The notes beneath the pieces are model-generated. The model was not told the origin of the DNA. It ran no database searches and saw nothing but the letters and a program-made list of their open reading frames with translations. Of a stretch of 64,000 nucleotides of DNA, positions 44,915 to 55,603 are shown one piece after another (positions within the stretch are counted from its first letter, which is position 1; the number at the start of each line of letters is the position of its first letter). Source of the stretch: Sipunculus nudus (lineage: Eukaryota; Annelida; Sipuncula; Golfingiida; Sipunculidae); the NCBI GenBank assembly GCA_026874595.1, contig CM049317.1, positions 73,311,118 to 73,375,117 of the forward strand, given 5' to 3'. A program made the translations under genes and the position numbers.

Positions 44915-45125
44915 GTGCTATCATTATATTGTATTATTTTACACCTTTTTCTTTATTTTCTTAATATCTAAAAATGTTAAAGACCTTTCGGGAACGATAA
45001 AGGGTTGTTGATTCATAGATGGGGGGATGCTTGTCAGGTTCCTGTCAGATCTGCAGATTGCTCCAGATAATTTGATAAATAAACAGAAGCGACTCTCACC
45101 AGATTTTACGCTTGTTGCATGACAA
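44915..45125. repeat. dispersed repeat, arm A of an inverted pair
   Basis: CTTTTTCTTTATTTTCTTA, TTTCGGGAACGATA, GTCAGGTTCCTGTCAGATCT, GCTCCAGATAATTTGATAAA and AGAAGCGACTCTCACCAGAT recur in reverse orientation at 48705-49055. No coding sequence. Confidence 0.75.
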
Positions 45126-45434
45126 ATGTGTTTTGGGCTTTATAAGTATACTGGGGAAATCGTCGTGTTAAAAGATATACTTTATGTCAGAATCATTTAT
45201 ACCACTTGAAAATTATTTGAGCTATAATTGTAAAATTACCAGATTAGTCAGATTAATTTAAAACATTTGCTATGAATGGTTTAAATTTAATTATACAGTT
45301 CGACAACTCATAGAAATCATTTATGATAAATCTGTAAAAATTACTTGGGTTATCTTTTGATAATGGTATAAATTTAGATAACCACAGCAGAAATTTGTTC
45401 TAAAGCAAGTACACAGTCAAATGTGCTTCAGCTT

Positions 45435-45490
45435 ATTATAGTCCGTCCAAAACCCTTGTCCGCATGTTTTTTTTGTGATAATTATTTTAA
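45435..45490. repeat. short inverted pair, left arm
   Basis: TATAGTCCGTCC and CCGCATGTTTTTTTTGTGAT match, in reverse, 46632-46686 (AATTATCCAAGAAAAACATG, CGGACA, GGGACGGATTATA). They bracket ~1.15 kb including the 45801-46464 MITE and could be ends of a larger unrecognised element. Confidence 0.6.
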
Positions 45491-45716
45491 GAATATTCTT
45501 TAAAAATGCCCTTTGGTCTGAATTAGATAAACAGATATTCCGCCGATGTTGTGTATAGTAGTTACATATCATGTAAACGTGTTTACTTTGCGACTCTTTT
45601 GCGTTATTTATGCTGAAATACCGTGGGTGGCGTCTTCCCGGCACTGCTGGACAGTACATTCCTCTTTGGTACACTTTCCATGTCTATGGCTGCGTTTGGT
45701 GATTGTTAGACAACAG

Positions 45717-45775
45717 TGACGTCACAAAGACGTCACAGTGATCGATCGCGCATCACATTCAATTGAGTGACGTCA
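45717..45775. promoter_or_regulatory. cluster of CRE-type sites
   Basis: Perfect palindromes TGACGTCA at 45717-45724 and 45768-45775 with a GACGTCA half-type site at 45729-45735 between them; another TGACGTCA lies at 46198-46205. These are consensus CREB/ATF sites. No promoter or gene next to them is recognised, so any function is inference. Confidence 0.35.
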
Positions 45776-45800
45776 TTAGTTTGACTGGCTTGTTTATTAT

Positions 45801-46464
45801 CAGGCCCAGTTTCACTAAGAATGCGTATGGCTTAAGTCAAATTTTACCGAAACGCCTCCAAAGTCGGTTAACGTTAGCCCGCGAGATAAGTCAGTTTCAC
45901 TAAACGCGATTTAGCTAAGTCGGTCTGAACCTTGGAAATCCCCTTTTCAACGCCACCTATTGATGAAATAATAAATTAAAAAAAAAAAAAACGTCTGAAA
46001 TGGGGACGCAAACACGGAAGACTATAACATGGAATTTTAATTAACCCTGTGTTATTCCTGGGAACTTTCTAAATGAATAGTTTAAAAAACGGTCTGGACA
46101 TCGTGGTATTGCTATACTTGACTGTACAAAACGAACAACAACCCCCATGATCTATTCTTTGGTTTACGGACACCTTTCAGGGAAACGGCACGTGGCGTGA
46201 CGTCATTGTCGCCTGTGACGTACCGTACCACGCTCGAAAGATGGCCGAATGGTCACATGCAACGAGTGCAAGTGATATAATGTGCTACACACCCATAAAA
46301 CACAGAGTTAAGCCTCCTCGGTGCAGGCTTAGCATTTCAGTCCGCCAGGTGACTTAAGTCACCAACGTGATTTTTAATGGAACTGACTTAAAGCTCGACA
46401 AAAGTGACTTAAGTCAAAAACGCAGAATAACAGGCTTAAGTCGGTTTAATGGAACTGGGCCCTG
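45801..46464. mobile_element. MITE with CAGGGCCCAGTT-type ends
   Basis: The left end CAGGCCCAGTTTCACTAAG and the right end in reverse CAGGGCCCAGTTCCATTAAAC are clear terminal inverted repeats. The interior carries many TTAAGTC/GACTTAA motifs on both arms, so most of the element can fold back. Length 664 bp, no transposase. No target duplication is evident, which prevents assignment to a superfamily. Confidence 0.65.
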
Positions 46465-46631
46465 TTCTCAGGCAAGGAATAAGTCGTAAACACTGTAACT
46501 TGTTTTGTCATATTTTGGTTTATTTGTCTCATACAAAATCAAAGCAAGGTAAGGCATAATTTTATACGCAGGTAGTCGGCGGAATAGCTCCTGCAACCTT
46601 TGGACAGAAAGGTTTATACTGCTTCACATGT

Positions 46632-46686
46632 ATGAAAAATTATCCAAGAAAAACATGCGGACACGGCTACTGGGACGGATTATAGT
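46632..46686. repeat. short inverted pair, right arm
   Basis: Partner of 45435-45490; see that entry. Confidence 0.6.
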
Positions 46687-46689
46687 AAT

Positions 46690-47660
46690 TATCAATTGGA
46701 CCAGGCTAGTCGTATTGGTATCTGTAGAACCTTTATCTCCTGTATACCGCTTATACGAGTTCCCTGTATTTAGTATACAACTTTATGGTGATAAACTTAG
46801 AGTCAAAGTAACTTTCTCACTGTCATTTTCAAGGTCAAATGGAAGAAAATTGGACGGGATTTGTAACATAGCATACATCGAACACCTCTAATGAACAAAA
46901 GGTTACACATTCCAGCTTAACTTCAAAGTTACATCTTTTCCTTGCAAAATACCAAACACTGAAACTTAATGAAGGAGGCATAGTATGTATACCGTATATG
47001 ACTATGTAACTTCTATTGGTAACTAGTTGAGACGTCAGATTTTTAATTTAGCACTAATACTAGCCTGAAATATACGCCCCATCACACCATACAAAACTCT
47101 CGCAAAGTACGACTACACAGGAAAGACATAGGTGTCCATGTCTATCTCTTCCTATATACATGTATCTGTGTAGCGGACTAATTATGTGCCTTGCTTATTC
47201 CTAATTATGCTATATCAATATTACTTTAACAAGTTTATTGATTACAGCTCCATTTTCCTAATGCAATTTTTGTATCCTTACCAACGCATATCACCAGCAG
47301 GCACCTTTTACATCGATGTTAGGTTCACAAGGAATTAATTGATAACAGCTCCAAAAAGCATCAAGGTTTGTATATTAAGATTTTAACGGCTTATATCAGG
47401 TTCTTTTAACTTAAATAATCTCAATATCTTGAATAAACAGCATTCGAAACGACAGATAATCAAGGTAAAAAAAGATGCATTGGTAAATCACGAAACCTGC
47501 AAGATGATATATTTGAACTAAATAAAAAAGGTATAGCTTTTGAGGACAATATCAGTCAAATTACCAAATTAATATTATTATTATTTGTACTCATAACTAT
47601 CATCATATTTGTATATGACTAAACTGTTTTCATACACCTGGCACTTTTATTCAAGTTATT
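46690..47660. other. non-coding spacer
   Basis: AT-rich, no gene visible. Confidence 0.4.
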
Positions 47661-48298
47661 AAGAAATGAACCCTGCATGCAATCGATTAATCAGTGATAG
47701 ATATTCAATAATAAATATTTTTTTATTATTGACATACATTGTGTCATTACATTTTATCATATTTTTTATTCTAAATACTATTGTCGGCAGAGCAGCATGC
47801 TAGTTTGTATTTAGATTCTCTCTTTGCCGGCCTTTGATAAGCGAGTTAGATGTTACTTACGCAGTCCGCTGAAGAAATGAACCCTGCATGCAATCGATTA
47901 ATCAGTCATAGATATTCAATAATAAATATTTTTTATTATTGACATACATTGTGTCATTACATTTTATCATACTTTTCATTCTTAATACTATTGTCGGCAG
48001 AGCAGCATGCTAGTTTGTATTTAGATTCTCTCTTTGCCGGCCTTTGATATAGCGAGTTAGATGTTACTTACGCAGTCCGCTGAAGAAATGAAACCTGCAT
48101 GCAATCGATTAATCAGTCATAGATATTCAATAATAAATATTTTTTATTATTGACATACATTGTGTCATTACATTTTATCATATTTTGTATTCTTAATACT
48201 ATTGTCGGCAGAGCAGCATGCTAGTTTTTATTTAGATTCTCTCTTTGCCGGCCTTTGATATAGCGAGTTAGATGTTACTTATACGCAGTCCGTTGAAG
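47661..48298. repeat. 211-bp tandem triplication
   Basis: Three near-identical units start AAGAAATGAACCCTGCATGC at 47661, 47872 and 48083; each contains ATCGATTAATCAGT, GTCGGCAGAGCAGCATGCTA, TTTGCCGGCCTTTGATA and ACGCAGTCCGCTG. By eye identity between copies is very high (a few substitutions and 1-2 base indels), implying recent amplification. No open frame. Confidence 0.93.
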
Positions 48299-48704
48299 CT
48301 TGCCAGGGCGAGAGCAATATATCCAGTAACTGAGCAGTAAATTACTTGAATAACACTGAGCAGAAATGTGAATGTGGATATCGTTTGTTTTGTTATGATT
48401 TAAGCGCAACAGGTATATTTAGAGACGTCTCATGTTGAGGAGTCACTGGTGCGATTTTGAAATAGATGTGGTCACCCTGCATTTCTATATTTCATGATAC
48501 ATGACAGACCACTGGTAAGTGTAAACCTTAATTTCCTTGAATAATTTCGAATTCTTTAAGTTCCAATCAGTCTACGCACCTTTGACAGGTATTTATAAGT
48601 AGCCTTTTTTATACTATTTCATGGGTAACGAAATGTTATGACGCCAATATCCAGATGACTTTCATTTCCATTGATAACTGTGACCAATTGACACAAGTGT
48701 CGTG
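48299..48704. other. non-coding spacer
   Basis: No gene or repeat was recognised. Confidence 0.4.
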
Positions 48705-49060
48705 CGTCAAGCGTAACATCTGGTGAAAGTCGCTCCTGTTTATTTATCTAAATATCTGGAGTAATCTGCAGATCTGACAGGAACCTGACAGGTATCCCCA
48801 ACCTCCAAGATGCTTGCTACTTATATACGTCGGTAAGGATATAAAGCTGCCTTACAAAAATGGAAGTGGTTCCCTCTACCAAAAGTTCATTTTAAAAAAG
48901 GTCTTTATCAGTAATTAAAGGTATGAGACATATCAGACAGGAAAGTGAGTGGTCCGCTGTACACCCACACTAAGTAGAACCACCCTGTATCGTTCCCGAA
49001 GTGCCTTTACCACTTTTGGATAATAAGAAATAAAGAAAAAGTGCAGTAGCACAAACATAA
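48705..49060. repeat. dispersed repeat, arm B of an inverted pair
   Basis: Reverse-orientation match to 44915-45125 with an extra ~130 bp in the middle. The order of shared blocks is conserved, showing a real inverted duplicate or two family members. Confidence 0.75.
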
Positions 49061-49595
49061 CCCTATTGTTCAATATTGTTGGGTTTGACATTGAAAATGG
49101 CAGTTGAAAATGAACTTGAAAGTTAAGCAGGGTCTTCCAAAGTTAAAAATCGACCTTAGCTGGCTCATTTTTAGTTTTACCTTTGAAATGACCTTGAAAG
49201 TCAAAATTTAAGATGACATTTACCCAAACATTTTTGTTCACTCTATATGACTGCTTGATCAAGCATGGAGGACTGCTATTTACAAGCAATGTCCTCTAAA
49301 GTTAAAAAAATATTGGCTTCAAATAAAAACTTTGGCTGACCCATAATTTTGGCATTGCTACATTAAGGCTTCCATTGTGCCAAACGGAGACGAAAGAAGG
49401 AGATCCACAACCTTCCGTTCTCTTGCTCTTGCCATCATGATTAAGTAACAAATTATCAGACAGGGAAAGATTTTACAACAGAATTTAGTTTAATTGTTCT
49501 TCAAAATAGGTCTCACCTCTAGGGGCTTATAGATGTTACGTAGAATGCTGTACCTCTGCCCATTGCCCTAAACACACGCACATGAACCAAAAACT
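49061..49595. other. non-coding spacer
   Basis: No gene visible. Repeated AAGTTAAAA/TGACCTTGAAAGT wording around 49090-49210 suggests low-complexity duplication only. Confidence 0.4.
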
Positions 49596-49790
49596 TTAGT
49601 TTTTTTCCTCTGCTGCTTGCAGCTGTGCAGTGTAGTACATCAGCCAGAGGGTTCATCGGTACCAAACAGGTGACAATTGCTATCAATGATTTTTTTAAAG
49701 GTGTATGTGTGTAGATAATAAAAATGCCTGATAGCAGTATGAAAGTGGTAGCTTTCTGTAAATAATCAGCCTGTTTTGAAATGTACTTGC
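49596..49790. repeat. dispersed repeat, member 1 of an inverted pair
   Basis: AAATGCCTGATAGCAGTATG and AAAGTGGTAGCTTTCTGT are found in reverse at 53523-53570, and upstream blocks (GTAGTAC.TCAGCCAGA, GGTACCA, GGTGACAA) also match 53590-53670. Core 45 bp is ~90 percent identical by eye, outer parts more diverged. Confidence 0.75.
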
Positions 49791-52700
49791 ACCGAAATTG
49801 CAATTTTGCAAGACACAGTTATATAAAAAATATTATTTAGTTATAACATTTTATGTAATGCCTGTTTTAAAACAAGTTTGATGTCAGTTGATAGTAGACA
49901 TTTATAGCTTTCATCTGGTGTGTCATTCATGTATATAACTTTCCAAATTCTAAAGATATGATTGCTTTTCTTCACCCTGTATCATAGCAATTTGTATAAT
50001 TATAGCTAGTTTATTAAAAACACAAGGTGTATTTCTGATAAGATCAACCGTGACCAGTTTGGTTTTATAAAGTCATTAATAAAGTCTGAAGTCTTTTATT
50101 GGAAAAAAAACATGTCTGGCACCCAACTACAATTTGTGGATTTGGGCGTGGTCAGATAAAGGTGTTATTCCGTTCTTCGGTTAGCCGGTATATGTCTCAT
50201 TGCCACCAACTGTCTGCAGAAAACATTAATGCCTGGTTGATGTTTTTGAGTACTTTTGTGTAGCATACCCACGCCCTTTTTGAATTCTGATTGGTAAATC
50301 CTCCCAATTATTCGACGTGGATGCTATCGGGGGCCGATGTATAGACTAAAACTCGGATGTCGCAAGCCGAATGTTACACATGACATGACTGCAGTCACGG
50401 GTACTCGGCTAGTTGTTTGAATATATGTTTTTTGCATGTCTCCGGTTGAATAAAAAAGGGCGACAAGTCATTTAATGCAGTATATTTTTATTTGTATGTT
50501 TATCTTATATTGGTGCCTAAGTCACTTGTGATATCGTACAAACTAGGCCGCCGTATCTGTACTTCTCGCCAAATTCGCTCTCTTACATGAAATATATAAG
50601 AGCATTCGGCTGAGAGAGGGCCATGTTGTGTGCTGAAATAGTTCAATGTAAATATTCTAACAAAATTAACATATAAAATCAAGGCAAGAGCAGTAAATGT
50701 ACCTACAACATTTTGCTTGGGTGGCACCATAAATAAATGATAGATATCGCAGTTTGCCTTTGTGTCAGGACTAATTGTGAAGCAGAGCTGTAAATTATTC
50801 ATTCTGAGTTGCCTATAGTTAATACTGTTAACATTTCTGACAGGAGAGAGATTTCTAAATAAATATTATTTTCTATAACGGAAACCAGATGTTTATTTGA
50901 ACCGTGGGGCAAACACTGTTTTAACGAGAATGTAAACCAGTTTGCTATAAAGCCAGTAAGTGCAATTACTCATCCTGTTCCGTTTTTATGTTTTACAAAA
51001 GTCCAGTAAATGCTAGTGTTAAGCCCAAATAATTAAAATCATTTGTTGAAGTTGAAAAAAACTAATTTAATTCTAACCTGCTTTGACTCAGGAGTTCAGG
51101 GATTATGTTTCAAACAAGACCCTAGCAGACCAGTGTCAACCAACGTTACCGGATTGGAAGACATACATGGTTCGCCTTGGGCTATGTACTTGCACCAGAG
51201 AGTGCCATTAAGATCATTTTGTTTTAATCTTTAAAATGCATTTTTTCACTGAACTGTCAAAACACCATGTGTCCCTTTCAATCCCCAGGTTTGAGGGAGA
51301 TCATGTTAATCACTGACTGTTCTACTGGCCGAACAAATATAATCTCAATGGGGTTTATGGTTTTGCCTTAAGAGAATATCATCTCTCGCTTAGTAGGAAA
51401 TAATTGTAACTGTTAGATCACAAAATGTATATACATATTCTAAAACAGTTTTGTTTTCATATTATTTTCTTTTATTTAAACATTTCAGTAGAAACACACA
51501 TGATAATAAACATGAAAGTAACTGCTTTGTCATTCTCCTGGTGATTTCTATTTAAATTCCTTGCAAGTGCTAACTTTCTCATGACTTGATTTGGCAAGGT
51601 AGCCAGGCTTGAAATAACTATAAGATATAATAGACTTATAAAAGCCCTGGTGATAATCCAAAATAAAAATGACGAAATGATTTTTTTTAATTTCCACTCG
51701 GTGTTATCTTTCCAACCATGCAAAACAGAACTCATCAGATTTGATGTTTTTCTGTCAGAAAGCGATTGCATATTTATATGATTATGAACTTATAAACTGA
51801 TATTGCTTATTTTCCTTTTAACTAACATGGAACATTACTTAGTTTTATTTTGGAATATGGAAGTTTAAAATACACAAGGGCCTCGTTGTGAAATAATGTA
51901 ACAAACAATTCTTTAAAGCGAACATTCACGCTGAACATAAGTACATGTTCAAAGTACATATTTACATAAGTAAACATATTCTATATCTTAAATACATAAT
52001 TACCTGTTACCTCTTCTGTTTATTTTAAATGTTTAACTTTACTAAGTGCCCCGCTGGTCATAATGCTCAGCTGAATCTATATTGGTCAGTGATCTAATTC
52101 TTATCGACTAAGGAGAGTTTAAGAGAATCTGTATACACAACGTCTGAACATCCCATGACTAGCGATCATGAATTGTGCCTTGATTTATATCACACTGATA
52201 ATTGTAGTCTGTTATTCACAAAAAGAAAAAAAGGTCTTTTTTTTTTTGCATTTTTCATAATCGAGAATAATGATGGAACAATAGAGAGTGAACTAAGAAA
52301 TACCATTTCAGCTCTAGTCCATTATAATCGGTAAGCTACATATAGATTAATTTTTTTTCCATTCAGAAAAAAAACTGGAAATGTACCGGTTTTGCTCGCA
52401 CAAGATAGGTAAACATAAATGGTGTCATCTGTAGTTTATATACTCGTAAAAGTCACATGATCAATGTTTGGTAAAGCACATTACAAATCGTAGGTAAAAT
52501 CAAAAATGAAATACAACAATAAGCGAATATAAGTTTATGCTATCTCTCACATAAAAGCTATCTCTTTTTATTTCCTGACTTGCACAGGCAGAACTGAAAA
52601 AGATCATTTTTACTAAAGTCAACGTGAGTGGCAATACTTGCAACTAACACTGACATACCAGTCATGGGATCAATATGCTGTGTATTGGTCATAACATTAT

Positions 52701-52965
52701 GAATACAAACACCTGTGATCAGCAAAGTTAAAATAGAGACAAATCTTAAAATAATTCAGCACACCTCATACTTATTTATCATTTTCAATGAATTAGCCAT
52801 GGAATGAAATGAGTTGTATTTTTGGCTTGCACAAGTTAGGACAACCTATAGCTTACAAACAAAATACCAGTCCAGTGATCAATATTACTACAGAACTTGG
52901 GGATGACAATGGCGGCAGTATATCCCGCTATATTCGGTTACCGAGTTTTTTTATTAAGGGTGAGG
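49791..52965. other. long AT-rich stretch without a recognised gene
   Basis: I find no frame with protein-family character, no RNA gene and no transposon ends. Frames of 60-100 codons at 50500-50802, 51043-51234 and 51472-51771 have no recognisable motifs and look random. Confidence 0.4.
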
Positions 52966-53152
52966 CAGAAGCGGGGGGGGGGGGGGGGGGATCTGCCCCC
53001 CTTTCCAGTCGCCACAACTTTTTAATAGGTTTCAGACAAAGTTTTGTGTCCTGGAACCCCCCTCCCTTTTTTCGAACCTGGGGACCTTTTTCACAACTTT
53101 GTCATCGGTCCTGGCGTGGACCCCTCCATTTTAAATCCTGGATCTGCCCCTG
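52966..53152. mobile_element. ~190-bp hAT-type MITE, copy 1
   Basis: The left end CAGAAGCGGGGG runs into an 18-base G tract; the right end CCTGGATCTGCCCCTG is in reverse CAGGGGCAGATCCAGG, a typical hAT-type terminus. GTGAGG occurs next to both ends but a clean 8-bp duplication is not visible. The interior (CCTTTTTTCGAACCTGGGGA) matches the copy at 63033. No coding capacity; a frame crossing it (52809-53183) is not supported. Confidence 0.55.
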
Positions 53153-53520
53153 TGAGGGTATAAGAATGTTTAATTGTAGGTAAACACCTATTGATCATAA
53201 ATGATACATCATTGAAAAGATTATTTTTCTTGATATAATTTTGGCATATAAAGTTGTATGAAGTATATTTATATAACCACTCCTTTGTAGTTTTTCCTAG
53301 GGGTGAGTGTAACTATAGGAAAGTATTACTTAAGCAGTATACCCCCAGTGGCCATAAATGGCATGTCATACTGAAGCGTATGGTTACAGCTATCATTTGA
53401 GACCAACTTTGACTGGATACGTTTTACATATTTAGTAGTTTGGTGCTTATAACCACTCTGAAGTCGGTGTCCTTGAATTGAAAAAAACAATTAAACGTCA
53501 TCCGACATAAAACATCCATT
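53153..53520. other. non-coding spacer
   Basis: No gene visible. Confidence 0.35.
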
Positions 53521-53680
53521 TATTCACTGAAAGCTACCACTTTCATACTGCTTTCAGGCATTTTTGTTACCTACACATGTATACCTTTCAAGCACACTTG
53601 GTGAAAATTTGTCACCAAAATGGTACCAATGATTCAAACTTTGGGGTCTGGCTGAAGTACTAGTGTGTAGCCAGAAATCA
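53521..53680. repeat. dispersed repeat, member 2 of an inverted pair
   Basis: Reverse-orientation partner of 49596-49790 (GAAAGCTACCACTTTCATAC, TGCTTTCAGGCATTTTT, then diverged blocks). Confidence 0.75.
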
Positions 53681-53833
53681 TCATCCTGCAGTGATAAAAA
53701 TTCAGTGATCTGAGAAGATCCTTCGATATAACAAAGATCACGCTGCAAAACTGCGAGCTAAAAAAAACTTCCAGTTTGCAAAGGCAAAAATATACATGAC
53801 ACTTAAATATGCAGAATCTGAAATTCCTATACT

Positions 53834-55176
53834 GTGATTATTGTGATTAGTCCTAGAGGAGCATAGGGCCTCAACAGCAGCCTTCCCTGACACAGGTCTT
53901 GGCCTCCTCCCATGTCAGTCCGGAGTCTCTAAGCTCACTGTGCAAGCTTCTTCTCCAGGTCTGCTTGGGGCGCCCTCTCCTCCTCTTCCCCTGCGGGTTC
54001 CACTCGAGCGCTTGCCTGGTGATGTTGCAGGGCTCCTTCCGCAAAGTATGGCCGACCCATCGCCACTTTCGCCGCCTAACTTGAACGTCAATAGGCTGTT
54101 GCTTCGCCCTCGTCCACAGGTCAGTGTTTGGCACCTTGTCGAACCATCGGAGGTGGAGGATCTGCCGGAGACAACTGTTGATGAAGGTCTGGATCTTTGC
54201 AAAGCTGGTTTTGGTGACCCGCCAAGTCTCTGACCCATAGAGAAGCACAGACTTCACGTTGGAGTTGAAGATCCTCAGTTTGGTGTTGTACAGTCTTCAA
54301 AATGGCAAATACTTGGCGTGCTTTCTTCCTTCTTGCCTTGATGTCATCATCTGTGCCACCTGTCTGACTGATTTTGCTGCCGAGGTATACATACTCACTG
54401 ACATTCTCTACTGCTCTCCCCGAGATGGTAACTGGGGCCTCTTGCTGGTTGTTGGTGCGCAGTAGCTTGGTTTTCTCTTGACTGATCTTGAGGCTAACTT
54501 GCTGAGCTGTGTTTTTTAAGGTGGTGACTTTCTCTTGCATATCCTGCAGGCGATGGGATAGCAGTGCCAGGTCATCGGCGAACTCAAGATCTCTCAGCTT
54601 GGTTGTAAGGGTCCACTGGATGCCTTTCCCGGAACTTGCGTAGCCCGTCCTTGTCACCCAGTCCAGTACCACGAGGAAGAGGAGTGGAGACAGAAGGCAA
54701 CCCTGTCTGACACCGGAAGAGACCTCAAAGTCGCCAGAGAGTCTACCACCATGGATCACCTGGCACGAAAATCCTTCATAGAGTCGTCTGATGATGTCGA
54801 CGAACTTTGGTGGCTCACCGTAGTGGAGAAGGATATTCCAGATTGCTTGCCTGTCCACGCTGTCAAAAGCCTTCTCGAAATCGATGAAGCAGGCGTAGAG
54901 AGGAGACTGCCACTCTATGGACTGCTCTATGATGACCCTGAGGGTCGCAATTTGGTCAGTGCAGGAACGTTCTTTCCTGAAGCCAGTTTGTTCATCTCGA
55001 AGTGTCTTGTCGAGGGCATCTTTCATACGGTCTAGGATGACCCTTGTGAGGACTTTGCTGGGGATGGGCAACAGGGTGATGCCTCGCCACTTGCAGCACT
55101 GGGAGAGGTCGCCTTGCTTGGGGAGTTTCACTAGCAGGCCCTTCTGCCACTCGGTCGGCATCTCTTCTGTCGTCCA
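53834..55176 (-). mobile_element. RTE-clade LINE, 5'-truncated
   Basis: Minus-strand insertion flanked by a perfect 14-bp target duplication GAAATTCCTATACT (53820-53833 and 55177-55190). It carries the reverse transcriptase and C-terminal portion of an RTE ORF2 and ends in a short 3' tail of TGATTA/TTG repeats (GTGATTATTGTGATTAG on the plus strand at 53834), as is usual for this clade, which lacks a poly(A). The 5' half including the endonuclease is missing. Base composition is much more GC-rich than the surroundings, pointing to recent arrival. Confidence 0.9.
53871..55161 (-). pseudogene. RTE reverse transcriptase fragment, one frameshift
   Basis: Minus-strand translation gives RGITLLPIPSKVL, DEQTGFRKERSCTDQI, FIDFEKAFDSVDR, SSGVRQGCLLSPLLF and the catalytic FADDLALL, in the order of RT domains, then YLGSKIS and a C-terminal GSETWRVTK, then RRRGRPKQTWRR typical of RTE elements. 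The main frame runs 55161 to about 54290; the C terminus (54257-53871) is in another frame, after FAILK, where one base or a short segment has been lost. The Met at 55161 is not a true start: the protein is cut at the 5' truncation point. Confidence 0.88.
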
Positions 55177-55190
55177 GAAATTCCTATACT

Positions 55191-55603
55191 AAGAGTACTA
55201 AATGTACTTTGGGGTATAAAAATATCCAGTAAAGAATAAGATGAAGAGGTCACAGATAAAATCAAAACTATTTTTCCCAGACATATTGAAGTCTTTCAAA
55301 CACTTATAATGGCATCAGCACATCGACATTACAACTTCTTTAACGTCAGGAAGATATTTGTTAAACTGCTGCTGTTGAGATGCATGGTGACGAAAAATAA
55401 AAAAAAAACGCCTGTGATGGGTGAACGACATAGATAGGGCAAGACGTGAGGAAGGGATATACCATGATCCCGCACAGGCATTGTAATTTGATGTAAAATA
55501 ATTCAAGGTCCGTCCGGCTATTTATAAACTCTCTGATGCAAGGTTGATAATACACATGTGCTTCCCCTTAAAATAATGACATCAGCTTGACAAAAAGTGC
55601 CCT
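55191..55603. other. non-coding spacer between two LINEs
   Basis: No gene visible. Frames at 55315-55555 lack motifs. Confidence 0.4.

Larger units (their letters stand above)
41317..45430. other. long stretch without a recognised gene
   Basis: No coding sequence or RNA gene has support. Noted inside: GCAGAAGCGGATCCAAGGGG at 41569 resembles one hAT-type terminus without a partner; purine/pyrimidine-rich GGGG and CCCC stretches at 42950 and 43080-43120; a TA microsatellite at 43159-43194; a possible SINE-like segment at 44160-44345; one arm of a dispersed inverted repeat at 44915-45125. Confidence 0.4.

Noticed and set aside
52809-53183. 124-codon frame across a G tract
   Set aside because: It spans a MITE and a homopolymer; no protein family character.
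54751-55192. Plus-strand frames of 91-94 codons
   Set aside because: Antisense shadows of the RTE reverse transcriptase.
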